Origin: Eledone cirrhosa
Lineage: Eukaryota; Mollusca; Cephalopoda; Octopoda; Eledonidae
NCBI GenBank assembly: GCA_964016885.1
Contig: OZ024741.1
Span: forward strand, 33,915,527 to 33,979,526
Direction: 5' to 3'
DNA: 64,000 bases
Positions 46,802-57,061 of the stretch are shown here, in pieces. Position 1 is the first letter of the stretch. Every line of letters begins with the position of its first letter. A program made the position numbers and the translations under genes. The notes beneath the pieces are model-generated. The model ran no database searches. It worked only from the letters and a program-made list of their open reading frames with translations, and was not told the origin of the DNA.

Positions 46802-46876
46802 CACACACATATATATATGTATGCATGTTTATATATATGTGTATATATATATGTGTATATATATATAGGTGTGGGG
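46720..46876. repeat. (TA)n/(TATG)n tract
   Basis: TA run to about 46794, CACA, then ATGTATGCATGTTTATAT-type units that reappear at 47257-47390. Confidence 0.92.
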
Positions 46877-47256
46877 ACTGCTGGAAAGCTTCCATTACTC
46901 ATACTTCTCGCCCCCTTCACCACCTCTTCTACGGCTTCGATATAAATACCCCCTCCGCCTCCGTGGTATTTTCTTCGGGGTTATAAGAGGCTTAGCTCTG
47001 TTTCTCGACCGTTATATCGCGTGACTATCTCCCCCTCCGCCTTTTGGGATTCTTTCTCACGTCGTGTAGACGCGTTCTTGAGACTAGTAAAATGAGGTAT
47101 CCTCTTGATAAGTCGGCAGACCTCGCAAGGACTCTATATCTTTATGATGTATTGTTTTTGTTTATGCCACGAAACTACGTAGTCGAGGACTCTAGGAGCA
47201 GTTTAGGTATGATACATTTTATTACTAATTATATCTAAATGTTTCTTCTCTCTTCA
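46877..47256 (+). mobile_element. ~380-bp unclassified insert in a TA microsatellite
   Basis: A segment of mixed composition, with more CpG than its surroundings, sits inside a TATA/ATGTATGCATG microsatellite whose motif continues on both sides. A short open frame (47044-47238) gives no recognised domain. The right half folds as a hammerhead-like motif. I know no family with this sequence. Confidence 0.5.
47100..47189 (+). ncRNA. Degenerate hammerhead ribozyme-like motif
   Basis: Stem I TCCTC (47100-47104) with GAGGA (47185-47189); box TTGATAA (47105-47111), two transitions from CUGAUGA; stem II GT-(C)-GGCA (47112-47118) with TGCCAC (47165-47170); GAAA (47171-47174); stem III ACTA/TAGT with a 2-nt loop (47174-47183); triplet GTC (47182-47184). 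Both box changes are of the C-to-T or G-to-A type expected from decay. Probably inactive. Confidence 0.45.
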
Positions 47257-47371
47257 TAATGTGTATATATATATATATATGTATGCATGTTTATATATAT
47301 GTGTATATATATATATATGTATGCATGTTTATATATATGTGTATATATATATATATATATGTATGCATGTT

Positions 47372-47395
<24 letters not shown>
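47257..47395. repeat. TATATG microsatellite
   Basis: Three copies of a ~36-bp unit with 'atgtatgcatgtttatatat'. 47400-47950 after it is pyrimidine-rich, with no recognised gene. Confidence 0.9.
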
Positions 47396-47402
<7 letters not shown>

Positions 47403-47949
47403 AAGATAAACACATATATATACATGTATTCTTTAGTTTGTTTTAGCCATCACAAATAAGGATGTTGGTGGAGTACTGCATTTTGACACTCTTCTCCCAT
47501 ATACACGTGTGTGCATGTATGCACAGTTCATCTTAATATATGGTGAACTCTGGATTAAAACACTGATTAGTCACAGTGTGTTAGGGTGAAGAGGGGTGGG
47601 TGGGTGGGGGGGGTGATTGTGAAAGCGAAAGTAGACAGTGTGTGTGGACAACATTTTAATTCAACCTAGAGGTCAAGAAGTTCACCTGCTACCACCACCT
47701 ATTCCCTCTCTCTATAGCTATTACCTTCCTTCCTTCTCCTTTCATAACTTGATGTCTTCAAGCCACTGCCTCTTCCTTCTCTTCCCAGCACGCTTCACAC
47801 CATTACACTCACTCCTTCCTCTATCTGTTCCACTCTGTTACACACCTCCACCACCTGGTAAATTACCCTCTCCCCACCTCTCTTAACCAGGCCTGTCTAC
47901 CTTCACTTCCTTCATTTAGTGTGTATGCCCCAATAAATCCTGTAACCTT

Positions 47950-48600
47950 GCAGACAGCACCCAAACACACCACCACCACCACCACCGGCACTAGCACCAC
48001 CAACCACACACCAGCAGCACCTCTCACTCTCAACTGCACAGTACCACCATTACCACCACCACCACTACCAACACTACTGGCACCTCTCACCACCAACCAC
48101 ACAGCACCCAAACACACACAACACCTACTCCCCCACCATAACCAGCACCACCATCTCCACCACTTCTACCACCACCACTACCAGCACCAGCAACTCTCAC
48201 CACCAGCCACCCTTACTGCCACCACCTTACACAGCACAACTCCAGTCTCCTCCACCAAGATTTATCTACCATCCCCCCCCCCCCCTCTCTCACTCCGCCT
48301 CCTTCCTACAATCTGCTCTGCCACCACCACCACCACTGTTGCTGCCTGTTGGAATGGTTCAATGTCACAATATTGACAACACCCTCCCCCACCATCAACC
48401 CTACCACCACCACCAATGCCCCCCCCACTCCTACCTATCACCAACACCACTCCTACTATCACCACCACCACCACCACGACTCCCACAACCACCACCACTG
48501 CCACCACCACACCTACCACCACCACTCCTACCACCACCACCACTCTTACCTCCACTCCCACCACCACCACCACCATCACCACTCTTCCCCCACCCCAGCA
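47950..48600. repeat. CCA/CACC-rich region
   Basis: Imperfect ACC, CCA and CACA words, denser at 48390-48590. Thr/Pro-type frames only. Confidence 0.8.
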
Positions 48601-48839
48601 CCCTCACTCAACTCACTTTCCAACTCTTGTTATTATTTTCATTCTTTGTTCTTCATTTTTTCTTCGTCCTGTTTCTTCATCTACCTTCTTATCTTATCTT
48701 GTGTTTTCTTTTTCTTCTTCATTGTGAAAGAGGAGCAAGGGGTTGCCATGGTGATATTGATTAAGATCCAACAGTCAATGTTGATAGACTTTAATGCTGA
48801 TGTTGTTTACTACCAGAAAAATATTTTGAAGTCATATAT

Positions 48840-49320
48840 CATGGTGTTGATGATGATGGTGGTGGTGATGGTGATGGTGGTGGTAGTGATGGTGATGATA
48901 ATGGTGGTGGTGGTGATTGTGATGATGATGGTGGTGGTAATGGTGGTGGTGGTAGTGATGGTGATGGAGGTGATGATGGTGATGATGATGGTGGTAACTA
49001 TGATAGTTGTAATGATGATGATGGTGGTAATGGTGGTGATGATGGTGGAGGTGGTGATGGTGATGATGATGGTGGCAACTATGATAGTTGTAATGATGAT
49101 GATGGTGGTAATGGTGGTGATGATGGTAGTGGTGGAGGTGGTAACTATGATAGTTGTAATGATGATGATGATGGTGGTGGTATTGACGATGGTGGTGGTG
49201 ATGATGGTGATGATAATGATGATGGTGGTGATGATCATGGTGGTGGTGATATTAATGATGATGGAGGTGATGATCATGGTGGTGGTGATATTAATGATGA
49301 TGGAGGTGATGATAATGGAC
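48840..49320. repeat. GATGGT trinucleotide array
   Basis: GAT/GGT/GTG trinucleotides with a larger unit containing 'ggtaactatgatagttgtaa' (three copies at about 48990, 49074, 49140). Confidence 0.93.
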
Positions 49321-49409
49321 ACTATAGATGGTATATGTCATGGATGGCAGTGGTCTATCTACCTCCAATACAAGACAAACAGCAATACTTCTGAGTAGCC
49401 ATTTGATTT

Positions 49410-49906
49410 GCTAGAAATATTAACCAGATCTTCTTAAAAATCCCATTGCTCTCAACAAGCATCAGTCCGTTGTGCAGTGTTAGCTGGCACATTTTCATCT
49501 AGCAGTTGTTAGTCTTATTTGCTGCAAGTGTATGTTACACCTCAAGATATTTTAGTTGGCTGACATCCAGTCTTTTTGGTGCAGTTTTACCAAATGTCTT
49601 GCACTTGCACTTTAGTCTGACAAATTGCACATGATGTGTATCAGTACATGATCAGTGAAGCAGTCAGTACCCTTCATGGCATGGGTACAGCTTACACCAG
49701 CAAATGTTGTTGCTACAGGGTAGGCACATAGTTCAGCAGATGCAATCGCTTCGACTGGAAGAAGGTATTTGTCATCTCTAAATCATATCTAGTGCATAGC
49801 TCCAGAAGTTGTCCTTTGGAGTTGAAATTTCCTTTTCCAAAGTTATCTAATGCACAGTCTCATGTTTGGCAGTCTCTCTCCAACTCTTGCATTAAGCCAC
49901 CTAGAA
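49410..49906 (-). pseudogene. LINE endonuclease (EEP) domain remnant
   Basis: Minus-strand reading: 'RDCQT-stop-DCALDNFGKGN', 'GQLLELCTRYDLEMTNTFFQ', then in another frame 'DCFTDHVLIHIMCNLSD' and 'LKCKCKTFGKTAPKRLDVS'. The order (G.L.L..LC..Y.L..TNT.F then D..TDH.L) matches the end of the apurinic-like endonuclease domain of LINEs, where the TDH/SDH histidine is catalytic. The intervening WxHPRS region is lost. A hAT-type MITE lies directly upstream at 49907-50435. Confidence 0.62.
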
Positions 49907-50435
49907 CAGGGGTCGGCAACCTTTTGGGGTGTGCAGGCCACATAGCTACACAGTGTCTCGTAGGCAGGCCATGACATCAAATAAGTAATGGGAACATATG
50001 TAAAAATGAATACAATAATATAATAAAATACTCTGACATTTTCAATAAACTGTGACAAAACCACAATACCTGGCGGTGTATTTAGATCAGGGTTGCCATT
50101 TGTTCGATGAAAAAATTTACTTCAAATAATACTGAACACTTTTAACATAGAAAAATAAATAAACATTGATTATTATTGAATACAGTCACTTACAGATGTT
50201 TTACTACCAGACAGCTAACTCAAATGAAAGATTTTGAGGATGAAAATGAAATAACTGTATGTCAAACACGCTGACCTGCTTTGGGTATGTCTGAGTCTTG
50301 TGGCTAGATGTGTTCTCTTGGTATGCTAATCTAAAATAATTCAGAGCACTTTTTTAGGGATTGCTTAGCCTAAGATTGAAACCTGTTGATGGGCCGGACA
50401 AAAATCCTTCACTGGCCGGGGGTTGCCGAACTCTG
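49907..50435. mobile_element. hAT-type MITE, 529 bp
   Basis: Termini 'caggggtcggcaacc' at 49907 and the reverse complement of 'cagagttcggcaacc' ending at 50435. The 8-bp flanks ACCTAGAA and ACTTAGGA agree at 6 of 8 positions, fitting an aged hAT target duplication. No transposase. Confidence 0.68.
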
Positions 50436-50540
50436 ACTTAGGACAAGCTGTTCGTTAGCTGATGAAATCGTGTCTTCCTTCTTACTCTGTATATTTGCCA
50501 TTGTCAGAGTTTAGGCACTGAAAACAGTCATGCTTTAGTT

Positions 50541-50655
50541 TACAATCATGAGGTTGTGAGTTCAATTCTCGGACCAGGTTATGCGTTGTGTCCTTGAGCA
50601 AGACACTTTATTTCATGTTGCTCCAGTTTACTCAGCTGTAGAAATGAGTTGTGAA
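50541..50655 (+). mobile_element. tRNA-derived SINE fragment
   Basis: B-box-like 'gagttcaattctcgg', 'ccttgagcaagacacttta' and 'cagctgtagaaatgag'; the head and tail are missing. Confidence 0.65.
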
Positions 50656-50847
50656 GTCACTGGTGTCAAACTGTATCAACCATTGTCTTTCTCTTGGACA
50701 ACATCAGTGACATAGAGAGGGGAGACTGGTATGTATGGGTGACTGCTGGTCTTCCACAAACAACTCTACTCGGACTTGCACCTCAAAGGGGAACTTTCTA
50801 CGTGAAAATCCTATGGTCATTTCTGACCGAAGGGGTTCTTTACCATA

Positions 50848-51092
50848 TCATCATCATCACCGTTTTACGTCCATTCTTCCACGCTAGCATGGGTTAGATG
50901 AGTTGTCCTGCTATGGGCAATGCTAGGTCAGGTGACCATGCCTTGCTTATACAGAACTGACTTTGGCTTGGTTTCTACAGCTGGATGCCCTTCCTAACGC
51001 CAACCTCATTTACAGTGTGGACTGGGTGCTTTTTGTTGTGATGCCTACATGACCACTTTACAGTGCCGGCTGGGTGCTTTTTGTCATGATAT
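50848..51092 (-). mobile_element. Retroposon 3' tail
   Basis: CAT repeat, 'acgctagcatgggttagat' and 'ctggatgcccttcctaacgc' with two 'gctgggtgctttttg' monomers, in minus orientation. Confidence 0.65.
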
Positions 51093-51121
51093 ATATATAT
51101 ACACATGATATATATATATAC

Positions 51122-51472
51122 ACGAGGCACATGGCTTAGTGGTTAGAGCATTGGCCTTGCAATCGAAAAGGTTGTGAGTTCAATTCTCAGACCGGGTGAT
51201 GTGTTGTTTCCTTGAGCAAGACACTTTATTTCACATTGCTCCAGTTTACTCAGCTGTAGAAATGAGATGATAGGGACTGGGGTCCCTATCATTCCACCGC
51301 AAAGTGGTCGTGGAGGTGCCACGGCAAAAAAGCACCCAGCACTCACTGTAAATGAGGTTGGTGTTAGGAAGGGCATCCAGCTGTAGAAATCAAGCCAGAA
51401 TCAGTTCCCGTCCCACCCTTGCAAGCAGGGAAAAGTGGACGTAAAATGAAATGATGAAATGATGATGATATA
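51122..51472 (+). mobile_element. tRNA-derived SINE with LINE-like tail
   Basis: Best-preserved copy: 'ggcttagtggttagag' and 'gagttcaattctcag' boxes, 'ccttgagcaagacacttta', 'gcacccagcactcactgtaa', 'cttgcaagcagggaaaa' and GATGAT end. TA-rich repeat on both sides. Confidence 0.85.
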
Positions 51473-51703
51473 TACATGATATATATATATACACATGATA
51501 TATATATATATACACATTATATATATATATATATATATACACATACCTACATAAACCTACACAAATGTACACATACCGACATAAACATAAATGTTTTACA
51601 CTACTTTTAACAGTAGGTTTGATTTTGAAATAACATTTCTTTAAATCCTGGATAATGGTGGTATGTAGGTCATTGAAATAATGTTTCTTGATGATATAAC
51701 ATC

Positions 51704-51810
51704 ATCATCAGTGTCATTTTAACGTCTGCTTTCCCTGCTAGCAAGGTTTCGACGTGTTTATATAGACCAAGTATTGAAGCGGAACCACTGATCTCTCAGA
51801 TGAGCCAGGG

Positions 51811-51815
<5 letters not shown>
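51704..51815 (-). mobile_element. Retroposon tail fragment
   Basis: CAT repeat then 'ctgctttccctgctagcaag' and 'gaaccactgatctctcag'; ends at a TA tract. Confidence 0.6.
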
Positions 51816-51844
<29 letters not shown>

Positions 51845-51867
51845 GTATATATATATGTATATATATA

Positions 51868-52208
51868 TAACTAGGATTTAAATTAAATCATTTAATTGAT
51901 TAATGATCGTTTCATTCAAATAACAGGAATATTAATTATAATAATTTCTATAGAATCCATTAAATAAATTGATATTTACCAATACATGTCCATAAAACAA
52001 TCACAGAAGTCTGAAAATATAAACAAATTGAAATACTGTTGGGAAAATGTTAACATTTTATAGAAGCCTAAATATTAAAGTTTACTGATTGGATGAAACT
52101 CTGAACTGTCTTCTACCTATCTTGCTGTGGACTATAAAACCACATTGAGCTTTAAAATGTTCTTTACCTTTATATGGTTGTATTATCAACTCATCTAAAC
52201 TCTTAATA
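51868..52208. other. AT-rich segment between two (TA)n tracts, unclassified
   Basis: About 340 bp of AT-rich, non-simple sequence bounded by TATA/GTAT repeats. I looked for a hammerhead core near its GAAAC (about 52095) and found no complete one. No gene. Confidence 0.4.
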
Positions 52209-52226
52209 TATATATATGTATGTATA

Positions 52227-52430
52227 GGAAAAGAGTCAGGACCCCGACGGCAGAGTTCAAGCCGTTTCAACGGCTATTTCTGTACTGAGTCCAGAAATAG
52301 CCATCGAAACGACTTGAGCTCTGCCGTCAGGGTCCTGACTCTTTTCCTATTACCCACTCTACTACCCATAGTTTCGACTACTCTGGTGTGTTATGGTCCA
52401 CCTTGTTCCTTACCACACATCCTTCGTTAT
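52227..52430. mobile_element. Palindromic relative of the foldback element
   Basis: Arms 52227-52284 and 52292-52350 are complementary: 'aggaaaagagtcaggaccc' against its complement, 'agccgtttcaacggct' against a worn partner, and 'ctatttctg' with 'cagaaatag'. The right side continues 'tattacccactctactaccc' as in 41787 and on to 'ccttcgttata'. Each arm carries a GAAAC-stem III-GTC half core, in opposite orientation, but no CUGANGA box remains. Confidence 0.62.
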
Positions 52431-52433
<3 letters not shown>

Positions 52434-52463
<30 letters not shown>

Positions 52464-53293
52464 TTCGTTTAACGTCCATCTTCCACGTTAGCATGGGTTA
52501 GACGGGAGTTGTCCCACATGAGGCAAGGTTGGTTGGGTGACCGTGTCTCGCTCATATAGGACTGTCTGGCAGGTTTTCTACGGCTGGATGCCTTTCCTAA
52601 CACCAACCACATTTACAGTGTGGAACTGGGAACTTTTTACCGTGTTACCTACACGACCACATTACAGCGTGGACTGTGTGTTTTTTTTCTCGTGACACCT
52701 ACACGATCTCATTATCTCATTTATTTGAACTGGATGTTGTGGTACCAACTTTACAGAGAGAGGGTGGTGTTGGTGGGAGTGGGAGGATAGGGTATGGGTA
52801 GTGGATTGGGGTGTATATTTGGTTAAGAGGTGCCTATTGACTGTAGGTTCCGCTTTGTACATAGGCAAGGCGCGTCTTCTGTATTACTGTGTAGCGCCAA
52901 AGATCTCGGTCCAATGACTTTGTCTTAGAGAGGTGCAAGTGTGTAAAGTCGGAATTTATCAGATCGTCCCAGGTTTTTCTGGGTCTGCCTACTCCGTAAC
53001 TACCATCAATTTTGATCGCCCTGCACTTTTTTATGCAGCTGTCGTTTTTCATGCGCATCACGTGACCATACCAACGTAGTCTTCTCTCAAGTAAACAGCA
53101 TCTGATCCCTCTTATTCCTAATTTCTCACTTAGTTCATTTATGCTTTGCCGTTCACGTATATTACTATTACGCATCCAACGGAGCATGCAAGCTTTGTTC
53201 CTTTCCGGTCTGCGCAGGTCCTCTGTACGTAATGCCCATGTCTCACTGCCATGTAGCATTGCTGTTCGTATACAAGCATCATACAATCTGCCA
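52434..53293 (-). pseudogene. LINE family A, 3' part, cut by an insertion
   Basis: CAT repeat tail at 52434, untranslated tail, then the ORF end on the minus strand: 'GRLYDACIRTAMLHGSETWA', 'RLRWYGHVMRM', 'GRPRKTWDDLI'. It is interrupted at 53293 by a TA tract and the 53304-53395 repeat. Confidence 0.82.
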
Positions 53294-53303
53294 TATATAT
53301 ATA

Positions 53304-53412
53304 TATAATGGAAAAATTTGAACAGGGACAAAACAGAGAGGCAGTACAACGATAACAGTAACAAAATCAAACAGAGGTAATGCGTGGAAGGAAAATATAT
53401 ATATATATAATA
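53304..53412 (+). mobile_element. TA-flanked repeat, relative of 10420-10560
   Basis: Starts 'atggaaaaatttgaacagg' and shares about 45 bp with 10420-10470, then diverges. TA tracts on both sides. It lacks the hairpin seen in the other copy. Confidence 0.6.
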
Positions 53413-53692
53413 GGTGGTTCAGTAGATTTGTGGTTTACTGAAGAAGGTATCACCAATATCATCACTCTATGCTAAGGCAGAGTGGATATTTGGTGGTGTG
53501 TGTATATTGTTTGGTTCAGGATGCTGTTAGATGAGATTTTGGCTTTGCTTGATTAACAAGTCTGATGAGCAGATTGGGTTGGAGTCGGGATATGGCATTG
53601 ATATAGATCCTGAGCCACCCATCTGTGAAACAGTCGTTACTATATATAATCAATAAAGACCTTAATGTGAAACCTCGCTTTGTTTCCAATCA
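53413..53692 (+). mobile_element. Unclassified ~280-bp element with hammerhead motif
   Basis: Non-simple sequence between a (TA)n tract and the CAT end of a LINE tail. It contains the hammerhead-like motif at 53549-53653. No protein and no recognised family. Confidence 0.5.
53549..53653 (+). ncRNA. Hammerhead ribozyme-like motif, intact core boxes
   Basis: Stem I: TTGATT (53549-53554) with AATCAA (53648-53653), an internal loop, then AGT (53559-53561) with ACT (53639-53641). Box CTGATGA (53562-53568), exact. Stem II: G.T wobble (53569 with 53626), CAGAT/ATCTG (53570-53574 with 53621-53625), one bulged T, GGGT/ACCC (53576-53579 with 53617-53620). GAAA (53627-53630), exact. Stem III only 2 bp, AC/GT with loop AGTC. 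Triplet GTT (53636-53638). Internal loops in stem I and a long stem II are usual in natural type I hammerheads, and a very short stem III is known in Penelope-type ones. Confidence 0.62.
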
Positions 53693-54155
53693 TCATCATC
53701 ATCATCATCGTTTAACGTCCATCTTCCACGCTAGCATGGGTCTGGATGGGAATTGTCCCACTTGAGGCAAGGTTGGTTGTCTTGCTCGTATAGGACTGTC
53801 TGGTGGGTTTTCTATGGTTGGATGCCCTTCCTAACACCAACCACGTTTACAGTGTGGACTGGGAGGTTTTTACTGTGTTACCTACACGGCCACATTACAG
53901 CGTGGACTGTGTGTTTTTTGTCATGAAACCTACACGACCTCATTTGTTTCGGACTGAATGTTGTGGTACCAACATAACTTTACAGAGAAAGATGGTGTAG
54001 ATGGGGGTGGGGGTAGGGGTATGGGACGGGCGTGTATTTTGGTTAAGAGATGCCTACTGATTGTAGGTTTTGCTTTGTACTTAGGCAAGGCGGGTCTTCT
54101 GTATTACTGTGTAGCGCCAAAGATCTCGGTCCAGTGACATTGTCTTGGAGAGGTG
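53693..54155 (-). mobile_element. LINE family A 3' tail
   Basis: CAT repeat, untranslated tail ('ctagcatgggtctggatgg', 'ttcctaacaccaaccacg') and the very end of the family A ORF on the minus strand. It joins head to head with a plus-strand copy at 54156, making an inverted pair. Confidence 0.82.
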
Positions 54156-55925
54156 TAAGCATCTAGATCGGTGGGACACACTATGGTTACCCGGATAGTA
54201 AACCAAGTCATACAGAATGGGGTCATACCAAATGACTGGTGTAGCAGCATCATCATTAACTGCTACAAGGGTAAAGGAGATGCCCTAGATAGGGGAAACT
54301 ATAAAGGCATTAAATTAATTGACCAGGTCATGAAGGTCACAGAAAGAGTTATAGCGCAACTAATCAGAGAGTGAATTGATCTAGATGAAATGCAGTTTGG
54401 GTTTGTGTCAGGTAAAAGTACCACAGACACTCTTTTCCTTGTACGACAACTACAGGAGAAGTACCTAGCTAAAAGTAAACCCCTATACTTAGCTTTTGTT
54501 GACTTGGAGAAAGCCTTTGACAGAGTCCCCTGCTCCATTATCTGGTGTGCTCTTAGAAAACTAGGTGTTGATGAAGGCACAAGCCATGTATAAAGAAACA
54601 GTCAGCAAGGTTAGAATTAACAACGAATATAGTGAAGAATTTAGCGTAAAAGTTGGTGTTCATCAGGGCTCTGTCCTTAGCCCCCTCCTATTTATTATTG
54701 CCCTTCAGGCTATAACAGAGGAGTTCAAGATCGGCTGCCCATGGGAACTTCTATACGCAGATGATCTAACGCTCATAGCCGAATCATTGGCTGAACTAGA
54801 GAAGAAATAGTGAAAAAAGATGTAGTGGGATCACAGGTAAGCTAACTAAGAATATAGATTTTATATGTGGCCGGTGCTCAGGTGCAATAAGTAGCAGCAA
54901 GTGCCCACAGAATACTAGCTCATTCCATTGCACAGATGGTTCTATAGAAATAATGGACACCTTCCGTTACCTGGGTGACAAAATCAGCAGTGGTGGAGGG
55001 TGTTCCAAAAGTACTGTAGCTAGAGTCAGAACAGGATGGAAAAAGTTCAGAGAGCTTATACCACTATTGGCCGCTAAAGGTTTCTCTCTAAAACTGAAAG
55101 GCAGGCTGTATGATGCCTGCATACGAACAGCAATGTTACATGGCAGTGAGATATGGGCCTTATGTGCAGAAGATCTACGCAGACTATAGAGGAACGAAGC
55201 TTGCATGCTCCGTTGGATGCGTAATAGTAATATACGCGAGCGGCAAAGCATAAATGAACTAAGTGAGAAATTAGGAATAAGAGGGATCAGATGCTGTTTA
55301 CTCGAGAGAAGACTACGTTGGTATGGTCACGTGATGCGCATGAAAGATGACAGCTGTATAAAAAAGTGCAGGGCGATCAAAGTAGACGGTAGCGACGGAG
55401 TAGGCAGACCCAGAAAAACCTGGGACGATTTGATAAATTCCGACCTTACACACTTACACCTCTCCAAGACAATGTCACTGGACCGAGATCTTTGGCGCTA
55501 CGCAGTAATACAGAAGACCCAAAGCGAAACCTACAGTTAGTAGGCACCTCTTAACCAAAAATACATACTCATCCCACTAACCCTACCCCCACTCCATCTA
55601 CACCACCCCTTTCTCTGTAAATTTATGTTGGTACCACAACATCCAGTCCTAAATAAATAAGGTTGTGTAGGTGTCACGACAAAAAAACACACAGTCCACG
55701 CTGTAATGTGGCCGTGTAGGTAACACGGTAAAAACCTCCCAGTCCCACACTGTAAACGTGGTTGGTGTTAGGAAGAGAACCAGCCATAGAAAACTTGCCA
55801 GACAGTCCTCTACGAGCAAGACAACCAATCTTGCCTCAAGTGGGAAAATTCCCATCTAAACCCATGCTAGCGTGGAAGATAGACGTTAAATGACGATGAT
55901 GATGATGATGACGACGACGACGATT
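54156..55925 (+). pseudogene. LINE family A, 5'-truncated plus-strand copy
   Basis: Order on the plus strand: 'VGHTMVTRIVNQVIQN', 'NCYKGKGDALDRGNYKGIKL', TGA stop at about 54372, 'MQFGFVSGKSTTDTLFL', 'AFVDLEKAFDRVP', frameshift at about 54575, 'VHQGSVLSPLLFI', 'LLYADDLTLIAES', then a deletion of about 200 bp at 54808 that removes the first half of the PHD-like finger, 'RCSGITGKL', 'YLGDKISSGGGC', 'GRLYDACIRTAMLHGSE', 'RLRWYGHVMRM', 'GRPRKTWDDLI'. A ~380-bp tail follows, ending in GATGAT/GACGAC repeats. YADD is kept, but the copy cannot make a full protein. Confidence 0.87.
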
Positions 55926-56214
55926 GCGTGTGTGTGTGTGTGTGTCTGTATGTATCAATATTGTTGCTGTATATTTAAATTCTTATATATATTTTATTGC
56001 TGTATATATAAAAGATTCCATATGCTTATGTTTACAATCTGTTTCTTTTATTTCCAGGTAAGTTACCATATTGGCAGAAAGTTCTTTGATATTTTTACTC
56101 TATTATCTACAGTCTCCTTAGTAAGTACCAGTTTATTATACTATGTCCTCTCTGCTGTCCCCTTGCTGAATACAAGTTGCTTACAGTAGTGGCTTCTAAA
56201 TGTGTTGGTAAAGA

Positions 56215-56480
56215 TTATACTATGCTAGTGTCAGTGGTAGTGGAGCTGGTGGTGGTGGTGGTGGTAGTAGTAGTAGTAATGATATACCAGAGTAGTAGTA
56301 GTAGTAATATACCAGGGTAGTGTCAATAGTAGTGGTGGTGGTAGTAGTAGTAGTAATATACCAGGGTAGTGTCAATAGTAGTGGTGGTGGTAGTAGTAGT
56401 AGTAATGATATACCAGAGTAGTAGTAGTAGTAGTAATATACCAGCGTAGTGTCAATAGTAGTGGTGGTGGTAGTAGTAAC
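56215..56480. repeat. AGT/GGT array with a larger unit
   Basis: GTAGTA and GGTGGT blocks with 'atataccagggtagtgtcaa' repeated about four times (spacing about 55-105 bp). Confidence 0.9.
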
Positions 56481-56619
56481 AAAGACTACAGACCATACAA
56501 GTAACAAGACACTATGACTGGTTATATAAATGGGATGGAGGGAGATGAGGTGTGGGGTGTGGTGGAAGCATTTATAGTAATTAATTAATTGGCTGATATC
56601 GGCATATTTACCTAATTAT

Positions 56620-56870
56620 TGATGGTAGTGGTGGGGATAGTCATGGTGGCATTAGGGGTGGTGGTGGTAGTCATGGTGGCATTGGGGGTGGTGGTGGTCA
56701 TCGTCATGGTGACATTGTTGGTCGGGGGGGGGGGGGTAGTAGCAGCAGTGGAGATGGTGGCATTTGTGGTGGGGATGATATAGGGGTAGGTGGTAGTTTT
56801 AGGGGTAGTGGTGGTGGTAATGGGGTGGAGGTGCCTGGTGGGGGTGGTGGTGGCAGCTGCTTTTGTGGTG
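56620..56870. repeat. GGT-rich tract
   Basis: GGTGGT/GGGGGT words; two 'gtggtagtcatggtggcatt' type units at about 56635-56700. Confidence 0.8.
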
Positions 56871-57061
56871 TTTTAGATTTTATACCCTCCTTCCTTAGAT
56901 TTGTGTAATATACTACATAACTAATACTGGGTACAAAGCACACACACACACATACACACATACACACACTCACAGACTCACATTCATAGACACACATATA
57001 GACACACTCATCGACACACACACATACATATTCACACATACACATACTCACACATACAAGC

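Noticed and set aside
47044..47238. Small protein gene in the 46.9-47.3 kb insert
   Set aside because: A 64-codon frame without recognised motif, overlapping the hammerhead-like fold; no support beyond being open.
53693..55925. Twin-priming inversion as the source of the inverted LINE pair
   Set aside because: Twin priming inverts sequence lying 5' of the direct part. Here the inverted piece is the 3' tail itself, present twice, so two insertions or a duplication fit better.
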